Source of the DNA: Candidatus Anaeroferrophillus wilburensis
GTDB taxonomy: Bacteria; Desulfobacterota; Anaeroferrophillalia; Anaeroferrophillales; Anaeroferrophillaceae
Length of the DNA: 64,000 nt
Assembly (NCBI GenBank): GCA_016934315.1
Contig: JAFGSY010000014.1
Location: forward strand, 97,071-161,070
Reading direction: 5' to 3'
Made by a program: the position numbers and the translations under genes. Shown piece by piece: positions 36,382 to 44,624 of this stretch; within the stretch, counting starts at the first letter, position 1; the number at the start of each line of letters is the position of its first letter. The notes under the pieces were generated by a model. That model made no database searches, was not told where the DNA came from, and saw only the letters and a list, made by a program, of their open reading frames with translations.

Positions 36382-36412
36382 AGCTAAAATATCCTTTCAT
36401 CACGGTTATTCA

Positions 36413-36595
36413 TCACCCCAGCCGAGGGTCAACACCGGTAAAGTTGCATTCCGGCGCATAGCAGGTCACATTGGTAAACTCACATTTTTTGTGGCACGAA
36501 GGACATTCCTCCGGCGGTTCAAGCTCCTGGAGAACATAGCCACAGGCCTGGCACTTCCAGTAGTTTTTCGACATTTCCGACTGTTTTTCAGACAT
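36413..36595 (-). CDS. Rubredoxin-like zinc-ribbon protein
   Basis: 60 residues: KCQACGYVLQELEPPEECPSCHKKCEFTNVTCYAPEC. Two CxxC knuckles as in the rubrerythrin rubredoxin domain, then two further Cys (CY...C). Family known from anaerobes and often annotated rubredoxin-like domain protein. GAGGAG lies before ATG 36595. It sits immediately upstream of the selenoprotein glutaredoxin and may hand electrons to it; inference. Confidence 0.8.
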   Translation of the reverse strand: MSEKQSEMSKNYWKCQACGYVLQELEPPEECPSCHKKCEFTNVTCYAPECNFTGVDPRLG

Positions 36596-36617
36596 GGGCT
36601 CCTCCTCAATAGGTGGT

Positions 36618-37475
36618 TCAGAAAAAATTATTTACCATATCGGCAAGCTGCTGCCGGTCAACAGGCTGTGCCATCAACGGTTGTTTGGCGATGACAGGGA
36701 AATGATCCTCATAGGGGAGGCGGTCATTGCGATACAATACTCCCAGCGGAATTTTATCACCCCCTTCATCAGCCAATGCCATGGCCAGCTGCCAGTCGGT
36801 GGGATCATGCTCGGGGGGAATATCATAGCAGCGCTGCTGGTACCAGGCAAAGGTGTTGACCTTGTTGAAAGAAACACAAGGCTGCAGCACATCGATGAGC
36901 GCCAGCCCACGGTGGGCCATGCCCTGCTGGATAAGGCCGGCCAGCTGTTCAAGCCGGCCGGAGAAGCCCCGGGCCACCATGCCGGCCCGCATGGCAATAG
37001 CCACCAGCAGCGGATTAAAGGCTTCGGCAAAGACTCCGTGCGGCTGGGCCTTGGTAACCATCCCGGTCGCTGTTGTGGGGCTGGCCTGGCCCTTGGTCAG
37101 ACCATAGATCTGGTTGTTGTGCACCACCAGCGTAAGATCAATATTGCGCCGAACCGCCGCCAGGAAATGATTGCCGCCCTCACCGTAGCAACAGCCGTCA
37201 CCACTTTCCACAACCACTTTCAGAGCAGGATTGGCCAGCTTCGCGCCGGTGGCCGCCGGCAGCGCCCGGCCGTGCAGGCCATTGAAAAGGTTGGCCCCGA
37301 GATAATGGGGGGCTTTCGCCGCTTGGCCGATCCCGGCAACAAAAAGCACGTCGGCCAGCTTCAGGCCCCCGGCCACCAAAGCCTGTTTCACGGCTTCCAG
37401 AATGGCAAAGTTCCCGCATCCAGGGCACCAGGCCGGCTCCAGATGGTTTCCATAATCGCTGATCGCAACCATCAT
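36618..37475 (-). CDS. korB: 2-oxoacid:ferredoxin oxidoreductase, beta subunit
   Basis: 285 residues, TPP-binding beta subunit: WCPGCGNFAILEAV (about residues 16-29), the GDG of TPP binding (ESGDGCCYGEGGNHFL) and the matching NNQIYGLTKGQ. With the alpha subunit it oxidises 2-oxoacids such as 2-oxoglutarate to acyl-CoA, reducing ferredoxin. Its ATG overlaps the stop of the alpha gene by four bases (37472-37475). An anaerobic marker enzyme. Confidence 0.92.
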   Translation of the reverse strand: MMVAISDYGNHLEPAWCPGCGNFAILEAVKQALVAGGLKLADVLFVAGIGQAAKAPHYLGANLFNGLHGRALPAATGAKLANPALKVVVESGDGCCYGEGGNHFLAAVRRNIDLTLVVHNNQIYGLTKGQASPTTATGMVTKAQPHGVFAEAFNPLLVAIAMRAGMVARGFSGRLEQLAGLIQQGMAHRGLALIDVLQPCVSFNKVNTFAWYQQRCYDIPPEHDPTDWQLAMALADEGGDKIPLGVLYRNDRLPYEDHFPVIAKQPLMAQPVDRQQLADMVNNFF

Positions 37476-39175
37476 CTCCCCCTTCCTGCCGCTTCCTGCA
37501 GCTTGTCAAACTGGCGAATGATAAAATCCGGAGTTATGGGTAAACCATCGTAGCGTCCCAGGTGACGGTCAATGGTCAGGCCGGCTTCCTGCTGAATCAG
37601 GCGGCCAAACTGGCCCTCGGCATTGCCTTCAACACTGATCACTTCCCCGGCCTCCTGAAGCCAGTGGCAAAACTGTTCCGGCACCAATGGCCAGACCTGG
37701 GAGAAGGCCAGCGCCGCCCATGTTTCCCCGGCATGATTCATCATCTCCACCACTTCAAAAACCGCCGCCTTACTGGACCCCCAGCACACCAGCAGCACCT
37801 TCGGCTGCGACGGGCCGGCATACTCGGGGGCAACCACCTGTTCCCGCAAAACACTCATCTTTCGCGCCCGTTTATCGGCCTGTTCCCGGGCGGCGGTCAA
37901 ATCTTCGGTCAAGTGGCCATCTTCCGTATGGGCATCACTGTCAGCCACCACCAGGCAGTCAGTCATCCCGGGAGCCAGCCGGGGAGACACTCCGGAAACC
38001 ATCAACTGATAACGCTTATAGTCTTTTCCCGCCGGCGGCCTCTCCAGCAATGGTGCTACCGATTCCAGCTCGGCAACCGGAAAAGGAGTCACCGACCGAT
38101 AGGAATCGGCCAAAAACTGGTCAGTCAGCAGAAAAATCGGCCCCTGGGATTGTTCAGCCATGGCATAAGCCTGCCGGGTCAGGAAAAAACACTCCTCCAC
38201 CGAGCCGGGGGCAAAAACGGCCCGGGGAAATTCGCCGTGGCCGGCGTAGAGCACCAGGTTGAGATCCTCCTGGGCCGTTCTGGTGGGCAAGCCGGTGGCC
38301 GGCCCGGGACGCATGGCAACAGCGATGACCAACGGCGTTTCGGTCATCGCCGCCAGGCTGACGCCCTCTTCCATCAGGGCAAAACCGCCGCCGGAAGTGG
38401 CAACCATGGCGGGTGCGCCAGCAAAAGAAGCCCCAACCGCCATATTCACCGCAGCAATTTCATCTTCCGCCTGCTCCACCAACACCCCCATGGCATCCGC
38501 CCGGGCAATGAGGTTGATACAGATGGAGGTGGCCGGCGTCATGGGATAATAGGCACAGAACTTCAGACCGGCCGACAATGCCCCCAAAGCAATGGCTTCA
38601 TTGCCGTTGATCATCAGTCGGCCGGCAGGCGACTGAACCGGCGGCAGTCGGCAATCCGGGGCCCGATGCCGTCCGGCCCATCGCCATGCCTTTGCCAACA
38701 CTTCGCGATTGGCCGTTGTAACGGCAGCTTTCTGCTTGCCGAAAAAACTTTCCAACGCCGTGCCTACCCGTTGTTCATCAAGGCCGAGCAGCGACGCTAC
38801 AACCCCCAAGGCGGCGATATTTTCATATTTGCTGGCTGCCAATTCAGCAAAAGGCACGCCGATCAGCCGGGAATCATCGGCAGCAGCAACAAACTGCTGA
38901 TCGGCAACCATCACACCGGCAGCGGCAACCTCATGACGATGCACGGCGATGGTCTCCTCAGTTAGGGCCACCAGCAGGTTGATGGTTTCCCGGGGGGCTT
39001 CAATGGGCCGATCGCTGATCCTGATACTATAGGTGTTATGGCCGCCACGGACACGGGACATATAACTCTGGGTAACGACGATGTAATAACCGCTGCGCAC
39101 CAGACTTTTGGCTAGCAGCTGCCCCACCGTTACCAGCCCCTGACCTGCTTCGCCGCCAATCGTAATAGTGATCAT
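37472..39175 (-). CDS. korA: 2-oxoacid:ferredoxin oxidoreductase, gamma-alpha fusion
   Basis: 567 residues. The N-terminal gamma domain has GGEAGQGL (residues 7-14) and MSRVRGGHNTY; then the alpha part starts NGNEAIALGALSAGLKFCAYYPMTPATSI and has GGGFALMEEGVSLAAMTETP. This gamma-alpha fusion is a common arrangement of KorA-type subunits. It precedes the beta gene with a four-base overlap and is followed upstream by ferritin on the same strand after 28 bases. Confidence 0.92.
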   Translation of the reverse strand: MITITIGGEAGQGLVTVGQLLAKSLVRSGYYIVVTQSYMSRVRGGHNTYSIRISDRPIEAPRETINLLVALTEETIAVHRHEVAAAGVMVADQQFVAAADDSRLIGVPFAELAASKYENIAALGVVASLLGLDEQRVGTALESFFGKQKAAVTTANREVLAKAWRWAGRHRAPDCRLPPVQSPAGRLMINGNEAIALGALSAGLKFCAYYPMTPATSICINLIARADAMGVLVEQAEDEIAAVNMAVGASFAGAPAMVATSGGGFALMEEGVSLAAMTETPLVIAVAMRPGPATGLPTRTAQEDLNLVLYAGHGEFPRAVFAPGSVEECFFLTRQAYAMAEQSQGPIFLLTDQFLADSYRSVTPFPVAELESVAPLLERPPAGKDYKRYQLMVSGVSPRLAPGMTDCLVVADSDAHTEDGHLTEDLTAAREQADKRARKMSVLREQVVAPEYAGPSQPKVLLVCWGSSKAAVFEVVEMMNHAGETWAALAFSQVWPLVPEQFCHWLQEAGEVISVEGNAEGQFGRLIQQEAGLTIDRHLGRYDGLPITPDFIIRQFDKLQEAAGRGR

Positions 39176-39202
39176 GTCACCGCAACCTCCCTGACCTGTC
39201 CA

Positions 39203-39715
39203 TTATTTCCCTGCAACGGGCATGACAAACGTTCGGGCACCCAGCTCACGGTTAAGCATGAAAAGGCCATTCCCCTTGTCGCCGACCAGCTTCAGCTGCT
39301 GGACGATTTCATCGGCTGACGCCTCTTCTTCCACCTGCTCGGTGACAAACCACTGAAGGAAGATATTGCTGGCATGATCTTTTTCTTCGATGGCAATATC
39401 AACCAGATCATGGATCCGCCCGGTAACATACTGTTCATGTTTGTAGACCGCTTCAAAGGCTGCCAGCGGACTTTCCCAGCTAGTTTCCGGACCGTCAATC
39501 TTGGTCAGGATCACCCGGCCGCCCCGCTCAATGACAAAATCATACAGCTTCATGGCATGCGTCATCTCCTCGGCGGCCTGCACCTTCATCCACTGGGCAA
39601 ATCCGGCAAAGTTCAACTCCGAAAAACGGGCAGACATGGACAGATAGAGATAGGCAGAGTACATTTCAGCATTGATCTGGTCATTCAGGGCTTTTTCCAT
39701 TTTTTGGCTCAACAT
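39203..39715 (-). CDS. ftnA: Ferritin
   Basis: 170 residues, non-heme FtnA-type: MLSQKMEKALNDQINAEMYSAYLYL, with A-site ligands in EMYSAYLY and AAEEMTHAMK, and the later WFVTEQVEEEASADEI. Iron storage in the cytoplasm. ATG 39715 follows AAGGAGG. A promoter with a palindrome lies upstream. Gene ends 27 bases before korA starts, so readthrough into korAB is possible. Confidence 0.92.
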   Translation of the reverse strand: MLSQKMEKALNDQINAEMYSAYLYLSMSARFSELNFAGFAQWMKVQAAEEMTHAMKLYDFVIERGGRVILTKIDGPETSWESPLAAFEAVYKHEQYVTGRIHDLVDIAIEEKDHASNIFLQWFVTEQVEEEASADEIVQQLKLVGDKGNGLFMLNRELGARTFVMPVAGK

Positions 39716-39802
39716 GACACATCCTCCTTGTGAACACTTTTTTTGTTGTTTAATGGGCCATAGGGCAGATGAAGCATGCCGCATAGCACCCCTCTGAGAT
39801 AA

Positions 39803-39830
39803 AACATATAGACTATATTAGTTTTGTCAA
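39803..39830 (-). promoter_or_regulatory. Ferritin promoter with operator-like palindrome
   Basis: On the minus strand TTGACA (39825-39830), a 16-base spacer and TATGTT (39803-39808). Between them lies ATATAGACTATAT (39806-39818), a 6-1-6 perfect inverted repeat that could bind a regulator. Regulator identity unknown. Confidence 0.55.
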
Positions 39831-39855
39831 GATAAAATACAAAATAAGTATTGTT

Positions 39856-41172
39856 TTACTTTTTTTCTTCCTGGCGGTACCACCTTGCCAGCCGGTGTGG
39901 ATCGATGCCGAGGTAATAGCCGGCAAAAACCAGCTGGTTGATCAGGGTTGTCCTGATAATGCCCAGCCGCTGCCAGCGGCGTCCCGAGGTGACGACGGCA
40001 GCCGGAAGCTGAATAATGCTGCCATAACGGCGCAGGCGGCGAATAAGCTCCACATCCTCCATGATTGGCGTTTGGGGAAAACCGCCCACCATGGCAAACG
40101 TGTCGGCCGCAATGAAAAACGCCTGATCACCGTAGGGCAGCTGCAACCATCTGGTCCGCAGGTTGACCAATGTTTCGATAAAGCGCATGCCAATGCCGGG
40201 GGCATCAATATGCAAAGAAAAACAACCGGCTGCCACCTGCGGCTGAGCCAGGGTCTCTTTGATTTTGCCCCAGTAACTCTGCGGCAGCCGGGTATCAGCA
40301 TGGAGAAACAGTAAAATCTCTCCCCGGGCGGCCGCCGCACCGGCATTCAGCTGCCGGGCCCGACCTTTGGAACACGGCAAAACCCTGCCCCCCCGGGCCC
40401 GAACCAGTTCCACCGTCCGATCACTGCTGCCACCGTCAACCACAATAACTTCCTGGCCGGGAATATCCTGGAGGGCTGCCAGCACAGAAGCAATGGTTCC
40501 TTCTTCGTTCAACGTGGGAATAATGATCGACAGAGGAACCACATGACCGGGCTCATCAGCCAGAACGGCTGCCGGTTCCCACAGGGGCAAATCTTCCGGT
40601 CGATCAATATCGGCCAATTCAGGCAGCAGATGGACGGTCAGCTGCTGTTGTCCGGCAATCTGTAGTGTCCGTGTCAGAACATCGGCAGTTCCCCAGGGAA
40701 TATCGGCAAAAAGTTCAGCCCGCAAGCGCCGTAAACCGATCAGATAATAGCCACCGTCAACCGCCGGGCCAAGGACAAGATCATGGGTTGCCAAGTGAGC
40801 GAACGCCTCCTGCAGGTGGCTGGTTTCAAGATGTGGACAGTCGGTCCCGATAACAACCACCCGGTCCATCCCCGCAGCAAAAGCGGCTGCAAACGACTGG
40901 TGCATCCGCTCCCCCAGGGAGCCGCCGGACTGGAGAAAAAACCGGAGGTCAGCACCCAGCCAGCAAGCCATCTGCTGCTGACTGCCCCCGGCATGGAATA
41001 TCTGCAAAGCTGATGGATGGTGGGCCAAAAAATCGCGACATCGGTTGATCGTCTGGCGTGCCATCTGTCGCTGCAGATCAGCAGCACCTTCAGGCCCCAA
41101 AGCCGGAATCATCCGGGTTTTGGTTTTCCCCGGCTCCGGAAATCGGGTGAAAACAATCAGGCAATCGGACAT
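39856..41172 (-). CDS. Fused TIGR04282/TIGR04283-type glycosyltransferases
   Basis: 438 residues. The first ~200 match the TIGR04282 DUF2064 family (FTRFPEPGKTKTRM, GTDCPHL, GPAVDGGYYLIGL); the second half is a GT2-like TIGR04283 domain (IIIPTLNEEGTI, VVDGGSSDRT, LHADTRLP, and the PIMEDVELIRRL acceptor motif). In arsenosugar loci these are usually separate genes; here they are one polypeptide. No ArsS-type radical SAM enzyme is adjacent, so the actual product is uncertain. ATG 41172 follows GAGGAG. Confidence 0.85.
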   Translation of the reverse strand: MSDCLIVFTRFPEPGKTKTRMIPALGPEGAADLQRQMARQTINRCRDFLAHHPSALQIFHAGGSQQQMACWLGADLRFFLQSGGSLGERMHQSFAAAFAAGMDRVVVIGTDCPHLETSHLQEAFAHLATHDLVLGPAVDGGYYLIGLRRLRAELFADIPWGTADVLTRTLQIAGQQQLTVHLLPELADIDRPEDLPLWEPAAVLADEPGHVVPLSIIIPTLNEEGTIASVLAALQDIPGQEVIVVDGGSSDRTVELVRARGGRVLPCSKGRARQLNAGAAAARGEILLFLHADTRLPQSYWGKIKETLAQPQVAAGCFSLHIDAPGIGMRFIETLVNLRTRWLQLPYGDQAFFIAADTFAMVGGFPQTPIMEDVELIRRLRRYGSIIQLPAAVVTSGRRWQRLGIIRTTLINQLVFAGYYLGIDPHRLARWYRQEEKK

Positions 41173-41416
41173 CGGCAGCTCCTCTTTGCTACTCTCCGCC
41201 GGTAAGCCCCTGTTTTTCAAGCAGGAAACAGGGAGAAAACCTTTTTTTCACTCCTGCTTTGCATTCCCGGACAATGTTTGTTAAATTAGCATAGTAAACC
41301 ATAGCGCATTTGCCGGCGAAAGTCACTGTTGTCCACCGGGCTTTGAACAAATGTTTTTGTGCCTGGGTCAGTATAAAAGCATTCTCACATTATCCACTAA
41401 AAAAGGAGAGCTTATC

Positions 41417-42229
41417 ATGAAGAAGATAGCAATCGGATTAGGGGCCATCGTAGTCGTCATTATCGTCGCCCTCTTTTTTGTCTACCGCTCCCTTGACACT
41501 ATTATTGAAAAAGCCATTGAAAAATACGGTTCGGAGATCACCCAGACAACCGTCAGCCTGGACGGAGTTGAAATCAGCCCCACCAGCGGCCAGGGAGCCC
41601 TGCTGGCCCTCAACATCGGCAACCCTCGGGGGTTTGCCACCGATTCCGCCTTTCGGCTTGGCAAAATCAAAATTCACCTGGATGTGGGGACCATCACCAA
41701 GGATCCCATTGTGATCAAGGAAATTCTCGTCGATAAACCGGAGGTCACCTATGAACTGGCCGCCAGCGGCAGCAATATTGACACGATCAAACGCAATGTT
41801 CAGACGTATGCCGGAGCGCAGAAAACAACTGCCAAACAAACTGACGGGGGGAAAAAGGGACCCGGCCTGATCATCGAAAACTTGATTATCAACAACGGTG
41901 CAGTCAATGTCAGTGCAGCAGCTCTCAAGGGCAAAAAAATGAGCGCTCAGCTGCCTGACATCCACCTGAGGGATATCGGCAAAAGCAAAGGTGGCGCTTC
42001 ACCGGCCGAGGTGGCCGAGCAGATTATGGCCAGCCTGACCAAAGGCATCGGTTCAGCAGTGGGCACCTTGAACCTTGATCAACTCCTGGGCAGCGTCGAT
42101 GAGATCAAGAAAGAGGCTGTCGACCTCATTCAGAAAGAGGTAGACAGCTCGGTTAAGGACGCTCAGGAAAAGATTGACAAGCAGCTGGGCGAAACCACCG
42201 ATAAAGTAAAAAAGCTGTTCAAATATTAA
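41417..42229 (+). CDS. DUF748/AsmA-like envelope protein
   Basis: 270 residues with one N-terminal membrane segment (IAIGLGAIVVVIIVALFFVYR, about residues 4-23 in outline) and a periplasmic domain having GVEISPTSGQGALLALNIGNPRGF, then an extended charged region ending in a helical coil. Resembles AsmA/DUF748-like proteins. ATG 41417 follows AGGAGA and is preferred over 41351. First gene of the long + strand run; function unknown. Confidence 0.75.
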   Translation: MKKIAIGLGAIVVVIIVALFFVYRSLDTIIEKAIEKYGSEITQTTVSLDGVEISPTSGQGALLALNIGNPRGFATDSAFRLGKIKIHLDVGTITKDPIVIKEILVDKPEVTYELAASGSNIDTIKRNVQTYAGAQKTTAKQTDGGKKGPGLIIENLIINNGAVNVSAAALKGKKMSAQLPDIHLRDIGKSKGGASPAEVAEQIMASLTKGIGSAVGTLNLDQLLGSVDEIKKEAVDLIQKEVDSSVKDAQEKIDKQLGETTDKVKKLFKY

Positions 42230-42239
42230 CGGTTTCTCA

Positions 42240-42626
42240 ATGCTTGCCCTGATGAAAACGTTCAAAGTGTACAGCCATCAGTGGTACGGCTATGAAGCGG
42301 TTAAACAGGGGGTTTCCTGGCCGGGCTTTTTTTTCGGCTTTATCTGGGCCATGGTAAAAAAACTGCAGCGGACCGCGGCCGGCTTGTTTATGGCTTTTGC
42401 GGTGATACTCATCATTGACTCCATTGCCGACACCATCCACTCGACGCTGCTGAGCCTGGTAGCCGCCGGCTGCTATCTGGCCTTATGCCTGGCCGCCGCG
42501 CTTAAAGGCAACGAATGGCGGAGCAAGAATCTGGAAACCAGGGGCTATATCCTGATCGACACCATCCGGGCAACCTCGCCTCCTGAAGCTATCGCCCGGG
42601 TTGCTGGGGAAAAAAATCAGCCATGA
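42240..42626 (+). CDS. DUF2628-like membrane protein
   Basis: 128 residues. SHQWYGYEAVKQGVSWPGFFFGFIWA at the start fits DUF2628, followed by two or three hydrophobic segments. The last four bases overlap the start of trmH, so they form an operon. Function unknown. Confidence 0.75.
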   Translation: MLALMKTFKVYSHQWYGYEAVKQGVSWPGFFFGFIWAMVKKLQRTAAGLFMAFAVILIIDSIADTIHSTLLSLVAAGCYLALCLAAALKGNEWRSKNLETRGYILIDTIRATSPPEAIARVAGEKNQP

Positions 42627-43309
42627 ACAACGGACGTTTTCAGCGACTAGCCGCGGTTCTGCAGCGGCGGCAACCGGACTTAACCGTGGTCATGGACAAT
42701 GTCCATAAACCCCACAACCTGGCAGCCATCGCCCGCACCTGTGATGCGGTGGGCATTCTCACCGCCCACGCCGTCGCAAAAAACAGCTCAATCCGACTGA
42801 CGCAGAAAGCTGCCAGCGGCTGCAGCAAATGGGTGGCCGTCCACGCCCATTATTCAATCATCGATGCCTATAACCACCTGCGCAGCCAGAACTTCCAGAT
42901 CCTGGCAACCCATTTTGATGAGCGGTCCGTTGATTTCCGGGACATTGACTATACCAGACCTACGGCCATCGTGGTCGGCGCCGAATTGGACGGCATCTCG
43001 CCGGCAGCCGTTGCCCACAGCGACCGCACGATCATTATCCCGATGGCCGGGCTGGTGCAGTCGCTGAACGTTTCGGTGGCCACGGCGCTCATTCTTTTTG
43101 AAGCACAGCGCCAGCGCCAGGCGGCCGGGTTCTACGATATCCCCCGCCTGCCAGAAAACACCTACAACAGGTTGCTGTTTGAATGGTATCATCCCAAAAT
43201 TGCCTCCTACTGCCAGCGACGGGGACTTCCCTATCCAGCAATCAATGAAAACGGCGACCTCATGGAGTCGCTGGCTGACCGGCCCCTGAGCACAACAGGA
43301 GCATCATAA
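42623..43309 (+). CDS. trmH: tRNA Gm18 2'-O-methyltransferase
   Basis: 228 residues of the SpoU/TrmH family: VVMDNVHKPHNLAAIARTCDAVG (motif 1 with the catalytic Arg), GAELDGIS (motif 2) and IPMAGLVQSLNVSVATALILFE (motif 3, knotted SAM site). Likely methylates G18 of tRNA. YjbQ follows 12 bases later. Confidence 0.92.
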   Translation: MNNGRFQRLAAVLQRRQPDLTVVMDNVHKPHNLAAIARTCDAVGILTAHAVAKNSSIRLTQKAASGCSKWVAVHAHYSIIDAYNHLRSQNFQILATHFDERSVDFRDIDYTRPTAIVVGAELDGISPAAVAHSDRTIIIPMAGLVQSLNVSVATALILFEAQRQRQAAGFYDIPRLPENTYNRLLFEWYHPKIASYCQRRGLPYPAINENGDLMESLADRPLSTTGAS

Positions 43310-43321
43310 AAGGCTTATGAC

Positions 43322-43738
43322 ATGGTCCACCAGGAAACCCTGACCATTGTCACCAACGGTCACCGGGACATGCACGACCTGACCAGTCAGGTCAACGATT
43401 ACATCAAGAGCACACTGGTCACCACCGGCATTGTCACGATTTTCACCGTCGGCAGCACTGCCGCCGTGGGGACGATCGAGTTTGAACCAGGATTGCAACA
43501 GGACCTGCCGGATATCCTTGACCGCCTCATGCCGGCCAGCAACGGCTATGGCCATGAAGAGACCTGGCACGACGGCAACGGTCACTCTCACCTGCAGGCA
43601 ACCATCCTCGGGCCGTCACTTACCGTTCCCATCCACGACGGCAGGATGATCCTGGGAACCTGGCAGCAGATTTTCCACCTCGAATGCGATATCAAGCCCC
43701 GGCGGCGCCAGATCGTGGTAACCGTTATCGGATCCTGA
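43322..43738 (+). CDS. yjbQ: YjbQ family protein (UPF0047), second copy
   Basis: 138 residues: GIVTIFTVGSTAAVGTIEFEP, the HGNGHSHLQATILGPSLTVPI histidines and LGTWQQIFHLECD. It shares the family layout with the gene at 20765-21166 but is clearly diverged. Downstream of trmH and probably co-transcribed. Confidence 0.85.
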   Translation: MVHQETLTIVTNGHRDMHDLTSQVNDYIKSTLVTTGIVTIFTVGSTAAVGTIEFEPGLQQDLPDILDRLMPASNGYGHEETWHDGNGHSHLQATILGPSLTVPIHDGRMILGTWQQIFHLECDIKPRRRQIVVTVIGS

Positions 43739-43922
43739 TTATTAAAGCCCGCTCCCGGACAAAAGCACCCCTCCCATTACCCAGCACAGATGAAAGCCAT
43801 CCATCAACGAAACCAAAACCACAACATATGCTGGCAGCACCGCCTTTTAACCGTCTTGCTCATCACCCAATCCCCACCGGCTGCTCGACAACTTTATCGC
43901 TGTTTGCTGGCAGTTGAAAACA

Positions 43923-43949
43923 TTAAGTTTTTCCATTTATTGCCGATAG
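43923..43949 (+). promoter_or_regulatory. Sigma-28 (FliA)-like promoter upstream of the pilin gene
   Basis: TTAAGTTT, an 11-base spacer and GCCGATAG, against the FliA consensus TAAAGTTT-N11-GCCGATAA: 14 of 16 positions match. It lies about 70 bases before the pilin start and is in the right orientation. Confidence 0.6.
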
Positions 43950-44015
43950 GCAATCAATGGACTTTATCCGCTGCCAACCAGTGAGAATAACAACAGGAAC
44001 ATAATGGTCCGTTAA

Positions 44016-44555
44016 ATGCCTCAAGGAAACAACCGGCGGGGAAAGCTGCGTTTCACAACAGCCTGGCGACCGTGCATCTGGTCTACGCTACAAGACGTTA
44101 TTCCTGCCCCAAAGGCACGCCATGGATTTACCCTGGTGGAATTGATGCTAACCCTTGCCATCCTCTTTGTCCTGGCTTCGGTTGCCGTCCCCAGCTACCG
44201 CCGCCACCTTGACAATCAGGATACGGCTAAAGCGATCATCGACATCCAGCTTATGGAATTTGAAATCTGCAAGTTTGTCGCCGAGAATGACACGTATCCG
44301 GACAATCTCGACGATATCGGCATGGCTGGGATTGAGGACCCCTGGGGGAAGCCCTACTGCTATCTCAACATGGCAACCGCCACTGTCGGCCAAATGCGCA
44401 AGGACCACTTCATGGTCCCGGTCAACAGTGACTACGACCTCTACAGCATGGGAAAGGATGGCACAAGTGCCTCGCCATTCACCGCCGCGATAAGCCAGGA
44501 TGACATTGTCAGGGCCAATAACGGTTCCTATATCGGCCTGGTTGCGGAATATTGA
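44016..44555 (+). CDS. Type IV pilin-like protein
   Basis: 179 residues with the prepilin motif G|FTLVELMLTLAI (G at about residue 37, E5 of the mature protein conserved), followed by DPWGKPYCYL and SMGKDGTSASP typical of GspG/pilin-like C-terminal domains. The leader is unusually long (37 residues) from the only ATG available; a shorter start may exist. Probably the first gene expressed from the sigma-28-like promoter. Confidence 0.8.
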   Translation: MPQGNNRRGKLRFTTAWRPCIWSTLQDVIPAPKARHGFTLVELMLTLAILFVLASVAVPSYRRHLDNQDTAKAIIDIQLMEFEICKFVAENDTYPDNLDDIGMAGIEDPWGKPYCYLNMATATVGQMRKDHFMVPVNSDYDLYSMGKDGTSASPFTAAISQDDIVRANNGSYIGLVAEY

Positions 44556-44624
44556 GACAAAAACGTCGGGAACACCATAACAAACTCGTCCCCCTGATCA
44601 GCGGGAAAGCAGCAAACAACGACC

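Noticed and set aside
37562..38965. 467-codon + strand ORF opposite korA
   Set aside because: Shadow of a strongly conserved gene.
43790..43984. 64-codon ORF between yjbQ and the pilin gene
   Set aside because: No ribosome-binding site, no family; the sigma-28-like promoter lies within it.
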